Assembly (NCBI GenBank): GCA_003427395.1
Contig: BFEA01000530.1
Coordinates: 626,870-681,384 of the forward strand
Direction of reading: 5' to 3'
DNA from: Chara braunii
Lineage: Eukaryota > Streptophyta > Charophyceae > Charales > Characeae
Length of the DNA stretch: 54,515 nt
A model generated the notes under the pieces. It did not search any database. It was not told the DNA's origin and saw nothing but the letters and a program-made list of their open reading frames with translations. This document shows positions 30,921-42,178 of the stretch, piece by piece. A program made the position numbers and the translations under genes. How positions within the stretch are numbered: position 1 is the stretch's first letter; the number at the start of each line of letters is the position of its first letter.

Positions 30921-33166
30921 AACTGGCTTTGCTGCCTGCCGACGATGACATCGTCGCCGTTCTGTTTAATAAGGTAATTCAGAGTTTCGATTTTTTTTAT
31001 TTTTTATTTTTTAGTGCGGAGTTTTGCATCCGCTAATTACAAATTTCTAGATATTTATCTCTCTCTGAGATGTACGTTGATTTTTGTTTTGGCTGTTGCG
31101 TGGTCCCTGTGTTGTATGCTTATCATCGTGTGTGATGCTACTGTGCTGAATACTGATGCAGGGGTTCCTTGGACAGAGGAAGAGCACCGCATGTTCTTGC
31201 TCGGATTGCAAAAGCTCGGCAAAGGAGACTGGAGGGGAATTTCTCGAAATTACGTGCAGACTAGAACGCCCACTCAAGTGGCAAGTCATGCACAGAAGTA
31301 CTTCATTAGACAGAGCAATCTGAACAAGAGGAAGCGACGATCCAGCCTTTTTGACATCGTTACTGACGGGGTAAGAGAACAAACACAGCAGTGCAATAGT
31401 TTGGGGGGGGGGGGTGCGCACTGGTATCACCACCTCGACTTGTGAATAACGAAAATCTTTCTTTCCCGCCCTCTGTACCACGTACTACCTTTGCTTGCCG
31501 CTCGTCCTCGTGGTTGCTTGGTATTTGCTCTGGTCGCATGTTATGTTCTCTTCCCTCTCTCATTTTCTCCCTGGGCGCATGTTGGTTTCCCTGTAGATTT
31601 GTTCTTGTTGTCGTTGTTGTTCCCGTCCTCTCCATCGGCGTTGTAGTAGCTGTGTTGCCCCGGTTCTTGGACTTGAGTGTGTGGGGATGGTGCTGCTGAG
31701 TTTGCGGGGGCGTTTTACATTGATTGTGTGGAAATGACCATCGTTGGCCGGCGTACTGATATCCGGTGCCGCCTCCGTTTTCTTCTCTCTCGCTCTATGT
31801 CTGTGCTTTGGTGTTGTTGTGGCAGCAGATGCCGTTGGTTCACGTTGTTGGTGTGGGCGGTGCTGCTGTGGGATCCGCTGGAGGCGCCGGCAACGGGTCT
31901 ACGGATGAGAACGTCGGACGTCGAACGCAAACCAGCTCGAGCTCCTCTCCTCCGCCGACGGCCGTACCTCTACATCACTTGTCGCACACTGCGGGAGGCT
32001 TTCAGCACCATCACCATCCTTCCTTTTTCGACCCGGCTCGCTCTCATTCCTTCCCTGTCGCCATGCCCGCCTTCCCTCTTGACCCCCAGTTTCTTCATCA
32101 CATGTTGGCCGCCGCTGCCGCCACGATGCCTCCTCAACCGTCAGCCTCGGGACCGGTGGGGGACATGAATCCCGCTGTCGCTGCAGGCCCCGCCGTTACG
32201 GTCAGCAGCTCGACTGCTGGACAAAGAGATGCTGTGGTGGTGACGTTGGCGGCGCCCGGCCCCGGTGCTGCCGGGGAGCACACCATCGTGCCGATGAGGT
32301 CTTGCTCTTCTGCGTCTCCGCCTTGCCCTTCGGGTTGTGAGCAACAGAAATCCTTGATGTGCAGTAGGTCTGACGGCTCGTCCGAGGAGAGTCGTAACCA
32401 ACAACCCCAGCATCAGCAGGAGGGGCAAGATCAACAGAGAGATGGAGGGGGAGCCGTGGCGGAGTCGGGGAGAAGGCCAGAGAGCCCGTCCAGGCAAGCG
32501 TCGGCGATGGGTGTCACTGTAGTAACCGGTGGAGCGGGGGGAGGTGGAGCATGCGGGGGCGGTCGAGGCGCACCGTTGACAGCACTCGCGCTGTCCAGAG
32601 TACTACCGTCAGCAGTAGCAGGAGGGAATCCGCCGCCTCCGCATCGGCCTTCGCCGGCAATGACGTTTCACCACTTCTCTGTTCTTCCTTGGCCCGGCCT
32701 CAGCCCATTGGGATACGGGCTGCAACAACATCATCCACATGCTCTTCACCACCATGGGCACCCGCCATCCCATCCCCCCACTGCTAGCCGCCATCAACTC
32801 CCTCAGCAGCAGCATCAAGAGTGCGCAGCTGCCGGCACGGTCACCGTTGCTGCTCGGGGGGCACCTCACCCCCCACTTCCTGGAGCCGTTGTGCCCTCCA
32901 ATTCTAATTCCAAGATATGTCGTCCGACGGCCTGTATCCCGACGTCCACCGTCCCGATCCCAGAGACGTTGGGATTGAGCATCCCTTCTCACGCAACGTC
33001 GTCCAACTTGTCGCTTTCGCCTCCGTCGGCCGAGGCTTCCTCGTCTCTCACGACTCTGCGCTTGTTGGAGCAACCTTCGACACGGCACTCGGCTTTTCAC
33101 GCTAAGACATCGTTCAGCAGCGCGAGCCTCACTAGCAGCAGCCAGAGTGCCATTAGTGTGGTGTAA
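28283..33166 (+). CDS. Plant zinc-knuckle, SHAQKYF-class MYB transcription factor (3 exons)
   Basis: Exons 28283-28538, 31162-31370 and 31826-33166 give about 601 residues. Both introns have GT-AG ends and the phases fit (1, then 0). Order: N-terminal CCHC knuckle, RLFGVRL (an R/KLFGV-type repression motif), DGYVSDGL, one MYB repeat with SHAQKYF, then a long disordered tail. This matches the plant KUA1/MYBS3-like family of nuclear factors that bind TATCC/GATAA-type elements in sugar, hormone and growth control. Land-plant members are usually about 300-400 residues; the extra length is His, Pro, Ser, Gly and Gln-rich tail. The start is the first in-frame ATG and fits the family start MTRRC. 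Intron 1 is 2.6 kb, intron 2 is 455 bp. It is the only intact-looking host gene here. Confidence 0.9.
28539..31161 (+). other. MYB intron 1 (2,623 bp)
   Basis: Begins GTAAGC, ends TGATGCAG. It is CT-rich, contains T23 at 29378-29400 and no transposon coding sequence. Several open frames inside (for example 29448-29885 and 30375-30845) are low-complexity and are not credited. The artefactual block breaks at 30920, within this intron. Confidence 0.85.
31162..31370 (+). CDS. MYB exon 2: SHAQKYF-class DNA-binding repeat
   Basis: Two bases complete the split Gly codon, then 69 codons. [20 protein letters not shown] opens helix 1, GDWRGISRN is helix 2, and [13 protein letters not shown] is the recognition helix with the class signature. 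A basic patch NKRKRRSS follows. All three regularly spaced aromatic core positions (W, W, and F/Y in the last helix) are present. It ends GACGGG before the donor GTAAGAG. Confidence 0.93.
31371..31825 (+). other. MYB intron 2 (455 bp) with a CAGCAG acceptor
   Basis: Begins GTAAGAG and ends TTGTGGCAG, directly followed by a second CAG. Either AG keeps the frame, so two isoforms differing by one Gln are possible. A run of about 12 Gs lies near 31404. Confidence 0.8.
31826..33166 (+). CDS. MYB exon 3: long low-complexity C-terminal region
   Basis: 446 codons to TAA at 33164-33166. Compositional blocks: Gly/Ser near the start, His runs ([12 protein letters not shown]), [19 protein letters not shown], Gly-rich near the middle, a His/Pro region ([20 protein letters not shown]), and a final TRHSAFH...SAISVV that resembles the conserved end of land-plant homologues as I remember them. 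That end motif supports the reading frame over the whole exon. The tail is probably disordered and may mediate repression or partner binding. Confidence 0.82.
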   Translation, partial: QMPLVHVVGVGGAAVGSAGGAGNGSTDENVGRRTQTSSSSSPPPTAVPLHHLSHTAGGFQHHHHPSFFDPARSHSFPVAMPAFPLDPQFLHHMLAAAAATMPPQPSASGPVGDMNPAVAAGPAVTVSSSTAGQRDAVVVTLAAPGPGAAGEHTIVPMRSCSSASPPCPSGCEQQKSLMCSRSDGSSEESRNQQPQHQQEGQDQQRDGGGAVAESGRRPESPSRQASAMGVTVVTGGAGGGGACGGGRGAPLTALALSRVLPSAVAGGNPPPPHRPSPAMTFHHFSVLPWPGLSPLGYGLQQHHPHALHHHGHPPSHPPTASRHQLPQQQHQECAAAGTVTVAARGAPHPPLPGAVVPSNSNSKICRPTACIPTSTVPIPETLGLSIPSHATSSNLSLSPPSAEASSSLTTLRLLEQPSTRHSAFHAKTSFSSASLTSSSQSAISVV

Positions 33167-33452
33167 GGAGACACCGGAGCTCGGGACTGGAAACGAGTAC
33201 GGGGTACTGCGGGTTTACGGGTGTACGGGTGCGCGAGCGAATACCGCTTATTTGCGTTGATTGGCTTTGGGGGGTGGGGATGCGGCCCGTCGATGATGAT
33301 GCGCGAGGAGGACGAGCATCAGCGGAATGAGGGCAGCAGAGGTGGCGGCATTGATTGACCAAGCATGAATAAGATAAGGGTATGCGTGGCAAGAGGAGGG
33401 GATGGCGTGCAACTATACGGACTGTAAGAGTATGATTACAGGAGAGCGGGGG
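33167..33452. other. Probable 3' UTR of the MYB gene
   Basis: Follows the stop directly, with no further exon signal. No clear AATAAA is seen. The sequence runs into a gap. Confidence 0.4.
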
Positions 33453-33576
33453 NNNNNNNNNNNNNNNNNNNNNNNNNNNNNNNNNNNNNNNNNNNNNNNN
33501 NNNNNNNNNNNNNNNNNNNNNNNNNNNNNNNNNNNNNNNNNNNNNNNNNNNNNNNNNNNNNNNNNNNNNNNNNNNN
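33453..33576. other. Assembly gap (124 Ns)
   Basis: Scaffold gap between the MYB 3' end and G-rich sequence; it lies outside the coding region. Confidence 0.98.
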
Positions 33577-35424
33577 CAGGGGATGACGGCGGGGAGCGAA
33601 GTCGTCCAAGTGGGGCCTCGGTCGGGGGTGGGTGTAGTGTACTGCAGTGTGTCTGCAGGAAATGAGAGCGAGTCGGTGGTGGGCCGCCGCCGACAGCGCG
33701 TGGTCGCCCGTTCGTGTGGACGGGGAGGTCAGCTGGTGCTCTGGCTCGAAGGAGCGAGCGGCTTATCGGTGATGATTGGGATTGGGATTGGGATTGGGAT
33801 GTATTGGTGTTTTTCCGGTCTGTCGTGTTCGGTTTTTTTTTTTTTTGATCCAGTCGGATCCGAAGAATGAAGATGATTCTTTGTATTGCATTCTTTGCGC
33901 GATCTTTTCCTTGCGCGATCTTTTCCTTGCGCCCCTCGTCTAGTACTCGCCTTCCTCTCCTTGCCTGTCTGTTCGATCCTCTCGTTCTCCCTACGGCTGC
34001 TGTACAGCTACTCCGGTTAGTCGCTCCGTTGCCTCACTGCAGATTCCCCACTTGCATCTGATGAATGAAATTCACTGTCGTATTCCCCACTTGCAATCAT
34101 GTGAAGGTGGCCTCGCTCCATCTATCTCCGTCTCACAACGTAGTGACATGGATATCAAGCTCGCTTGCTCTCCAGTCTGTGAGGGTGATAATCACCCATG
34201 GACCGCCCGTGAACGCATGCCATGGATTTAATCGTACATGGATCACCGTTTCCATTCACTCGATAGTAGTCTATTGGACTACGTACAGAGACCAGTAGTT
34301 TTCCAGAAAGTCTATGCCTTTCGCTGGGCAGGAGGGAAAGAACAATGGCCGTGTCCTTTCCTGGGCTTGTTCTCCATCCTTGTTTGTTCTATCAGCTTCA
34401 GACGGAGTGGGAACAAAGGTTCCTCGAGCGTCATGACTACCAACCAGATAGCTGGCTGATTGCAGAAAACCCCTTTCGTGTTTTCGTTTTGTTTCCCACT
34501 TTCTGTTCACTTTGCTCTGGTTCGCTCATCATTGTTCCTTCCTTAAAAGACAACCCCTGTTTTTTTAAGGACCTGCCCGTCGGCGGTTGGGAGCCTTCTT
34601 AAACACAAGGATTGGCTGGTGCTCCAGCTTGCGACGGGGTTCTTTTTCTTCCCCGTCCGACTCTCTCATGCGTAGGTATTGTCGGTTCCTTCAGGGAGAC
34701 AACGTCCAGACAAAGACAACCGGGGTGGGGGGTGTTGCCCCGGGGTAGGGGGAGAGGTGGGGGGGGGAGAAGCTCGATATGCTCTTCCTTCACAAATTCT
34801 GCATCTCAATGCACAGCGAGCGAGCGAGAGAGAGAGAGAGTCTATTCATGAGCATGGATATATGCGACATAGATAATTGGGCAAAGTCTGTCGTTGTGTG
34901 CGTTGTCCGGACTGGAGGATAGGTTTTCCTGCAGAACAGTCTCTGCTTTTGACAGTACCAGATACAAAAACTCTGAGCTGTCTATCCTGTCCTGACGACG
35001 GCAGCAACCTTCTCTTCTCTTTGGTATTATTTGCCTGCATGAGGACGACTTTTCAAATTTCACATTCCTTGTCCGTGCAGCCTGCCGTCTTTTACTCCGG
35101 CCTATAAGCTTCCCATCCGTGGTTTCATGTCTGTCTTCATCGCTTTTCCACGTATTTTCTTCTTCGCCATTTATATCCATTTTGTATATACGATCAACAA
35201 ATGTTGGCTGTTATATTCGTTTGGGGAAAATCAAATCTTGACTGGCTGCTAAGCCATTGTTTGAAATGGTCAAGGCAGAGCCCAGGTATTGTAAATTAGA
35301 GAATGAGAGGGTTTGGGGCTAGAATGCAGAGAGGATGCAGAGGGGCAGTTTTAGGAACCAAGGAAGGTGAGGGGAGGGGTGAAGCATGGTGCAGGCAGCC
35401 GAGGCAGATTCCGATGCGCTCCCA
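33577..35424. other. Non-coding region
   Basis: No gene recognised. Small features: four GGGATT units at 33777-33800, a T run at 33833-33846, a repeated CGCGATCTTTTCCTTG at 33898-33930, and a short GA tract at 34821-34840. Confidence 0.5.
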
Positions 35425-36000
35425 AGAGACAAAGAGCCTAAGCTGCCGGGTGTCTGATGCAAAAGGCACCAGTACGGAATCTGCTTGGCTACAGGATAGA
35501 CTTCGCTATGCGGTCCTCAGAGACAAAGAACCCAAGCTGCTGGGGGTCTGAGGGGTCCCTAGTGACAAAGAGCCCAAGCTGCTGGGGGTCTGAGGGGTCC
35601 CTAGGGACAAAGAGCCCAAGCTACTTGGGGTCTGACGCAGAAGGCACACTTGCGGTATCTGTTTTGCTACGGGGTAGGCTTCGCTATGTGATCCCGAGAG
35701 GCAAAGAGCCCAAGCTCCTGGGGGTCTGAGGGGTCCCTAGAGACAAAGAGCCCAAAAGCTGCTGGGGGTCTGAGGGGTCCCTAGAGACAAAGAGCCAAAA
35801 AGCTGCTGGGGGTCTGAGGGGTCCCTAGAGACAAAGAGTCGAAGCTGCTCGGGGTCTGATGCAGAAGTCACAAGTGCGGTATCTACTTGGCTACGGGGTA
35901 CTATGTTTATCCCCAGAGGCAAAGAGTCCAAGCTGCTGGGGGTCTGAGGCAGAAGGCACAAGTGCGGTGTCTGCTTGGCTACGGAGTAGGCTTTGCTGTG
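35425..36000. repeat. Higher-order minisatellite (~43-bp unit with a ~55-75-bp partner unit)
   Basis: About nine copies of a GAGACAAAGAGCCCAAGCTG / CTGGGGGTCTGAGGGGTCCC unit are interleaved with four or five copies of a unit containing GCAGAAGGCACAAGTGCGGT and CTTGGCTACGGGGTAGGCTT. Open frames through it (for example 35457-35729) just reflect the period. Confidence 0.9.
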
Positions 36001-36765
36001 CAGGTGACGACGAGGTGCAAGGAGGGTTCACTCATAGTACGAGCTAACAGAAAGGCAGACAAGGGAGACAGAGGTAAACTGTGACGGAGGAGACGGAGGA
36101 GACAGAGGGAATCGGCGCATCCCATCTTGCAAAAACCATTCGAGGAGGATTCTACCGCCAACCTTGCAAGACTAGGACCTGAAGCTGATTCCCTGAGGGT
36201 CAGTATCAGAAGAGGGTCAGTATCAGAAGATGTGATGAAGTTGAAGTTATTGAGTATTCCAGCAAGGGGCACAGGGTAAGCACACCTTTTAGAAGACGAG
36301 AGCTTCTGAAGGGAGCTTGTGAAGCGAAGAGATAGAAGGAGAAAACGTGGAGGTGGTTGGTCTTTATTTGTCGTCATTTGTTGTGGATTAAATTGCGTTG
36401 TAATGGATTTGTTGTAATGAGGAGGGTTTCGATTTCGTGGAATGAGGCATACAGTCGGTCATTTACCTAAATTGGTAGATCTGTGGATGCTTGGGTGGGA
36501 ATGAATGGATGGATGAAGGTTGTTGGTTGAGAAAATCAAGGGAGCTGCAAGCCACTGCATTTGTGATGTATTCACTATCGCAAGGGCAGAAAGAAGTATT
36601 TTCATTCGTTTTTAGTGGAGCATTGGCTGATATGGAGTTTTCTGATGCTGTTGTGGCACCTGCAGCTCCTTTACGTGGAGGACTGGGTTGGCAAGGAGGG
36701 AATCTGGAAATGTGTAACTCCATAAATCAGGGGTAGAAACTTTGGTTTAAGGGGAAGAGCGGCTC

Positions 36766-36829
<64 letters not shown>

Positions 36830-37600
36830 CTGAGCATATTGCTTTAGCCGACGTGGCATATTGCCATGTCAGCAAGTGAGTTTTGGTCCTATTTTCTCTT
36901 TCCTGCTTATTGTTAACCATGTAAACTGGAAAACGGATTTCTACACTCCGATGCAATCACATTTCTGATGCCACATTGTCCACCACAAATTGTTTCAGAT
37001 CTGGATCTCACCGACTCCTTTGCCTTCGGTCCATCGTGCAGCGTGACCCACCTGTGGCTGGCCAAGGTGGCCATTTTGACCGCTCGGTCCGTGATGGATC
37101 TCGGGGGTACTCTTTTGTTTGTTTGTTTGTTTCCCCCTGTTGTCTTTGTTTGTTGTTTTTTGCCCTAGTAGTTCCACTCACACAGATGACTACTGTGCTT
37201 CATCATGAAAACTGGGTGGGGTGAAGTCAGATGAAATGCCGTGTGTGTGTTCTCAGACATACTTGTCATTCAGTAGAAAAGTCCTATGCAGTCTATTGGG
37301 GTCGGCCAGTGGGCTCTCTACTTCTTGGTGGGGTTCTCCCTACTTATTTCTCTCTCTGTACTTCCCATCTTCAGAGCTTACCTCTATTTGTTTGGTCTGT
37401 GCTTCACATAGTGATATAGGGGGACATAGCTGTCGCCATAGGGTTCGACTTCCCCTACTCGTTATCTTTGAAACTTCCACCAATTGTGATACAGAGCCCA
37501 GCGCTGCCACCGTTGATTAGTACTCAGTTTGCGACTTCGCCCGTAAGTTTTTCGCACATGGTGGATTCCCTTGCCTGGTAGACTTGTGAAAGGTTTCATG
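36001..37600. other. Non-coding region with a GA microsatellite
   Basis: 36772-36821 is a GA tract. 36195-36230 contains GAGGGTCAGTATCAGAAGA twice in tandem. 37110-37160 is TTTG-rich. No credible gene. Confidence 0.5.
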
Positions 37601-37605
37601 CTACA

Positions 37606-39612
37606 GACATCTAGTCCTAGTCCCAGGATCCCGATAAGTCCCAAGGCCCAGGGCCGTCCAGTAGGGTAGGCCGTAGGGGCTAGAGGCCAAAGTGTCGTAG
37701 GGCGGTAAGAGTCCGTCTGGTACCCGACAAGAAAAGTCCAGAAGCGTCCAGTCCAGTCCGTCCGGTACCCGACAAGAAAAGTCCAGAAGCGTCCAGTCCA
37801 GTCAGACAGTCCCAAGTCCGATTTTGCAGCATGTCCCAGGAAAGTCCGGAAGCTACCGGACTGACAAAATGTTTGCAGCAGACAGGCCGCGGCCGGCCGG
37901 TGCCGGTCTGAAGCAGGCCAACCCAAGCCAAGTGAAGCCAAGTCCTGTATTTAGCTGCTACATTGCAGTGGCTCATCACTTGTTCAGTTGCAAGATGCGG
38001 AAGCGCTACTGCTGCTTGTGCGTTAAGGCAACTTGGGCACTGTGCACCCAAAGAAGAAGAGGGCGCTTGAGAGATACTCCATAGCTAGGCTAGCGGTAGA
38101 GCAGGAGGACAGCGGCCATAGCCGCCAAGGTGTAAGCTACCTGAGACGAGAGAGAGTGAGGCAGAGCGAGTCAAGTCAGAGAGAGAGATGAGAGGGGAGA
38201 AGCCATAGCCGCTATCTGGTTGAGATCCGTTGTGTGTGTGTGTGTGCGGCAGAGCCGCTGGAGACGACATCTTCAAGTGTTGATTGTATCTCGATCTGGC
38301 TTCTCACGTGTGAACTCTCATGTGAATGTTCATTGATGTATGCAAGGCTGAACTTGACGAGTACTTGGCTGCAGACACCTAGTCCCGGTCCCAGGGTCCC
38401 GACAAGTCCCAAGTCCCAGGGCCGTCCCATAGGGTAGAGCGTAGGGGCTAGAGGCCAAACCGTCATAGGTCGGTAGGAGTCCGTCCGGCACCCGACAAGA
38501 AACCAGAAGTGTGACGGGGCTGAGGTTGGGGAAGAGAGAGGGAGGGAGTGCGAGCACACACACACACACTCAGTCAACTCGACACGGAATCGACACGACT
38601 CGACGGACACAGACACAAAGTGGCAAAGTCGCAAAGTTGCAATCTTGGTTCCGTACACAATGTTGCAGCAAGTCACACTGAAGCACAGGCACTGAGGCCG
38701 AAAACTGAATGCCCGAACTCAGCTTGAGTCTGGTCTAGTACCGGACTCAAGTTGAGTCGGAGGGCAGAAGTGTAATTTGCCTCGGGGCTGAACTGAAAAT
38801 CGAAGGTCTGAGCCTGGGTGCCAGAATGCCGGATGGCGCCACGTATCGGAATCCGAAAGTGCCAGAGGCGGGATTTGAGAACGGGCGCCAACTGCAGAGG
38901 GCGCCAACAGTCAGGAACCGGAGATCAGAGACTAAAAAAAAAAAAAAATAGCAGCCTGGCGGGTGGTAACCCGCGGACCAGGGATAGAGCCCTTGCTGAG
39001 TCCGTAACAAGAAGTGTCCTGTCCAGTCCAGTCCGACAGTCCCAAGTCCAATTTTGCAGCATGTCACAGGAAAGTGTGAAAGCTACCGGACCGACAAAAT
39101 GTTTGCAGCAGACAGGCCGCGGCAGCCCGGTACCGGTCTGAAGCAGGCCAAGCCAAGCCAAGCCAAGTCCTGTATTTAGCTGCTACAGTGCAGCGACTCG
39201 TCGCTTGTTCAGTTGTGAGATGCGGAAGCGCTGCTGCTACTTGTGTGTGAAGGCAACTTAGGCACTGTGCGTCCGAAGACGAAGAGGGCGCTTGAGAGAT
39301 ACTCCATAGCTAGGCTAGCGGTAGAGCAGGAGGAAGGTGGCCATAGCCGCCAAGGTGTAACCTGAGTGGGTGTGTCCAGGGTAACGGTCTAGGGTAGAGA
39401 GAAGAGAGAGTGAGAGAGAGAGGAGAGGGGAGAAGCCATAGTCGCTATCTGGTTGAGATCCGTAGCCGCTAGACACAAACATTGTTGTATATTGATAATA
39501 ATATTGGAGACACCGTCTTCAAGTGTTGATTGCACCTCGATCTGGCTTCTCACGTGTGAATTCTCATGTGCATGTTCATTGATCTATGTGAGAACTTGAC
39601 GAGTACTTGGCT
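37606..39612. repeat. Two-copy segmental duplication (modules X and Y)
   Basis: Module X (37606-37790; GTCCCAGG..CCCGA, GTAGGGGCTAGAGGCCAAA, ACCCGACAAGAAA) recurs at 38376-38507. Module Y (about 37797-38375; TTTTGCAGCATGTC, ACAAAATGTTTGCAGCAGAC, GATACTCCATAGCTAGGCTA, CTTGACGAGTACTTGGCT) recurs at 39027-39612. The order X-Y-X-(500 bp)-Y looks like a partial tandem or two LTR-like copies. No protein coding is seen. Confidence 0.8.
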
Positions 39613-40847
39613 CATTTCACTTGGCAGTATATCACAAATAGGCAATTTCATCAGTTAATCTCCTCAGGAAATGTCTGAGAAAGAAGAAGGGTAAACTACT
39701 AAACTGATGTGCTGATACTTCGCACTGGTTGCAGAATTGAAAGTCACACACCAGTACCTTTCCTGCGTGGGAAAATAGGGAAAACTGGCAGTTTTCCCAA
39801 GCGCCTGAATTTCCGGAGGTCAGGCCCGACGATGACTACTGTTGATAAATCTGATCGGCGGCCGTCGTTTCGTTTCGGCCGCTGCAAAGGTCGGATGCCT
39901 ACCCGAGTCCCGCTGTTTTCCAAGCGGCAAAGGTACTGGTGGTCCAAAAAAGAATAAAATATTATAGGTGTCACTTTCTATCCGTGTAAAACCTCCTCCC
40001 TGCTGCCACTTGATCCTCCTCCTCCTGCTCCCCATCTTCTTCCTTGCACTTCTTTGTTCATCCGTATTTGACTCTTTTTTTTTTTGTTTTTTTTTTTTTA
40101 ATAGTTTTTATGGCTCCCCAACCAATTTAATTACCTGTCAAATCTGGACAGGACGGCCCCTCGGGCGTTTTTTATTATCATTATAGTATTATGGGGAACC
40201 CCGTAGCATCCACCCCGTAGCATCCACAACCGTATTCAACCAGGGATTCAGGGAACATGTGGGATCTGCACCCACCAGCGGCCAGGTGCGATAGCTGCTT
40301 CAGCAGGTGGGCGATACCGGCTGGGGGCGTAGCCAGTAGCACCAGGACCGCGCCTCTGCGATTGGCCAGTCGCTGTGCCTTCAGCAGTCTCTGCTCAATG
40401 CCGCTGGGGGGAACCAACGGCCTTTCTATAGGTGGTGGGCGCCAAGCTTGACCAGGAAGGTAAATGGCATTTTTATTTGCAGGCGCAGTCCTCTTGTCCT
40501 TTTTGCCTGCTCGCAACACACTGGTTGCAGAAGTGAAAGTCTAGGTGTACCAAAAAAAAAGAAAAAGGAGTGTAGTAGGTGTCACTTTCTATCCGTGGAA
40601 AACCTCCTCCCTGCTGCCACTCGATCCTCCTCCTCCTGCTCCCTATTTTCTTCCTTGCCCTTCTTTGTTCATCCGTTTTTGACGGATGGATGACTTAGAG
40701 ACGAGTATGCATACCTTTTTCCAATTTTGTGTTTAGTGTCATATCACCTTATTGTGCGCTAAACAGCACGAGTCCGTGCGACGAGCTGGGTACAAAAGAG
40801 CCGGCGGTGACCTTCGTTCGGCCTATATGCATAGTCAAGGGCAGTCT
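39613..40847. repeat. Non-coding stretch with a ~100-bp direct repeat pair
   Basis: 39967-40070 and 40582-40685 share TCACTTTCTATCCGTG, AAAACCTCCTCCCTGCTGCC and TTCTTTGTTCATCCGT at about 92% identity. CACTGGTTGCAGAA.TGAAAG occurs upstream of each (39724, 40519). Period is about 615-800 bp. Confidence 0.75.
40181..40519 (-). CDS. Unrecognised 112-codon ORF between repeat copies
   Basis: I do not recognise it. The predicted protein is basic at the N-terminus, then has RPLVPPSGIEQRLLKAQRLA and an Ala/Leu-rich helix ending in a Cys/Gly patch. It lies between the two ~100-bp repeats, so it may be a transposon remnant. Length alone does not separate it from chance in GC-rich sequence. Confidence 0.15.
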   Translation of the reverse strand: MLRAGKKDKRTAPANKNAIYLPGQAWRPPPIERPLVPPSGIEQRLLKAQRLANRRGAVLVLLATPPAGIAHLLKQLSHLAAGGCRSHMFPESLVEYGCGCYGVDATGFPIIL

Positions 40848-40975
40848 TGTGGCGCCCCAACCTCACGCCCGGCGCGACTTCCTGATCGGAGTGGGATGGG
40901 GGCCCGGAAGTGCGAAAAGGGGTGTGCCAAGGATTTTAGGAAAGCGGGGGTGGAGTCCCAGGTCGGAACTGAGAT
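40848..40975 (+). repeat. LTR-terminus-like repeat, copy B
   Basis: TGTGGCGCCC, CAACCTCACGCC at 40858-40869, GATCGGAGTGGG, then GGGGTGTGCCAAGGATTTTA near 40919. The motif order matches 14916. The 3' extent is unknown. Confidence 0.45.
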
Positions 40976-41249
40976 CTCCTGTGGCAAGTGTTCCAATGCT
41001 TTCGCTTTCGAACACCAGCCTCTTTGTGTCGCTTGACACCTGCCTTACCATGTCTACTTTCCGTACGGGAAAAAAACAGAAAAAAAATCCCTTTCTTGTG
41101 TATGTAGTACTATATACATAGATGGATGGATGGTTTGTTGTTCCAAGAGCATGGCATCGTTGATGGAGAGGCTCCATCAACGCCGCACGACAGAACGGTG
41201 TTCATCGAATGTTTTGTGAAAAGTCACGGATCGGTTGATCAAAACATTC

Positions 41250-41345
41250 CGAAAAAGCATGGGCTGAGACGTGCCCATAAGCGTTTCCATGTCCACTTCC
41301 TGTATGATTTCGAAAACTAAGAAATAAATAAACATTCGATGCATT

Positions 41346-41410
<65 letters not shown>

Positions 41411-41786
41411 AATTCCACAACGATTCGTTCGACCAAGGCGTGCGGTGTGTGAAAGCTCCATCAGAGGGACATGCAGTCTGAGCAAGTCTTCACAGATGCC
41501 ACTGCATGGCTTCAATCGACATTGTGCCTTTCCAATCTTTATAATGGCAGACTAGTTCAGGGATTGATGGTTTCACAGCATGGGAAAAAGCGTGGCTTCA
41601 CACGTGGAGAATGTCGATGAACACTGCGTGACACACTACCTTCACACTGTCTTCAAAGGTCCCGATGGAGATCAGCAGTTCGAAACGAAAGGAAAAAGCA
41701 CGGGGTGACACACGCCCACGCGCATTTGCATGTCCACTTCCCGTATGATTTCAAAAACAAAGAAATGAATAAATACAATGAATTTG

Positions 41787-41819
<33 letters not shown>

Positions 41820-42009
41820 CGAAGCTCGGACACTGTACCTTGATACAATCAAAGCGTCTGTGAACGGCACTAATTAAGCATATGCACGAAATATACACAC
41901 TTGTTTCTGTTCATCGCAAATGACATTCGCTCAGAAACGAAACAGAAAAACACTTCACAGCAAAACCCGACAAGGCTGTGAGGTGGTGACTTGGCTTCTA
42001 ACCATCTAA

Positions 42010-42081
<72 letters not shown>

Positions 42082-42178
42082 CCGATCTAAATAGGAAGTT
42101 AAGCATAACATCACGCAAAAAGACTACTCTTCTAACAATCAAGAAGGAGCTACTCTTAAAAAAATCAAGAGGACATCC
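41250..42178. repeat. ~440-bp tandem duplication with GA microsatellites
   Basis: 41259-41347 and 41700-41790 share CATGTCCACTTCC.GTATGAT and AAGAAAT.AATAAA, each followed by GA tracts (41348-41406; 41790-41819). Another GA tract is at 42013-42080, flanked by CATCTAAATAGGA and GATCTAAATAGGA direct repeats. No gene. Confidence 0.75.
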
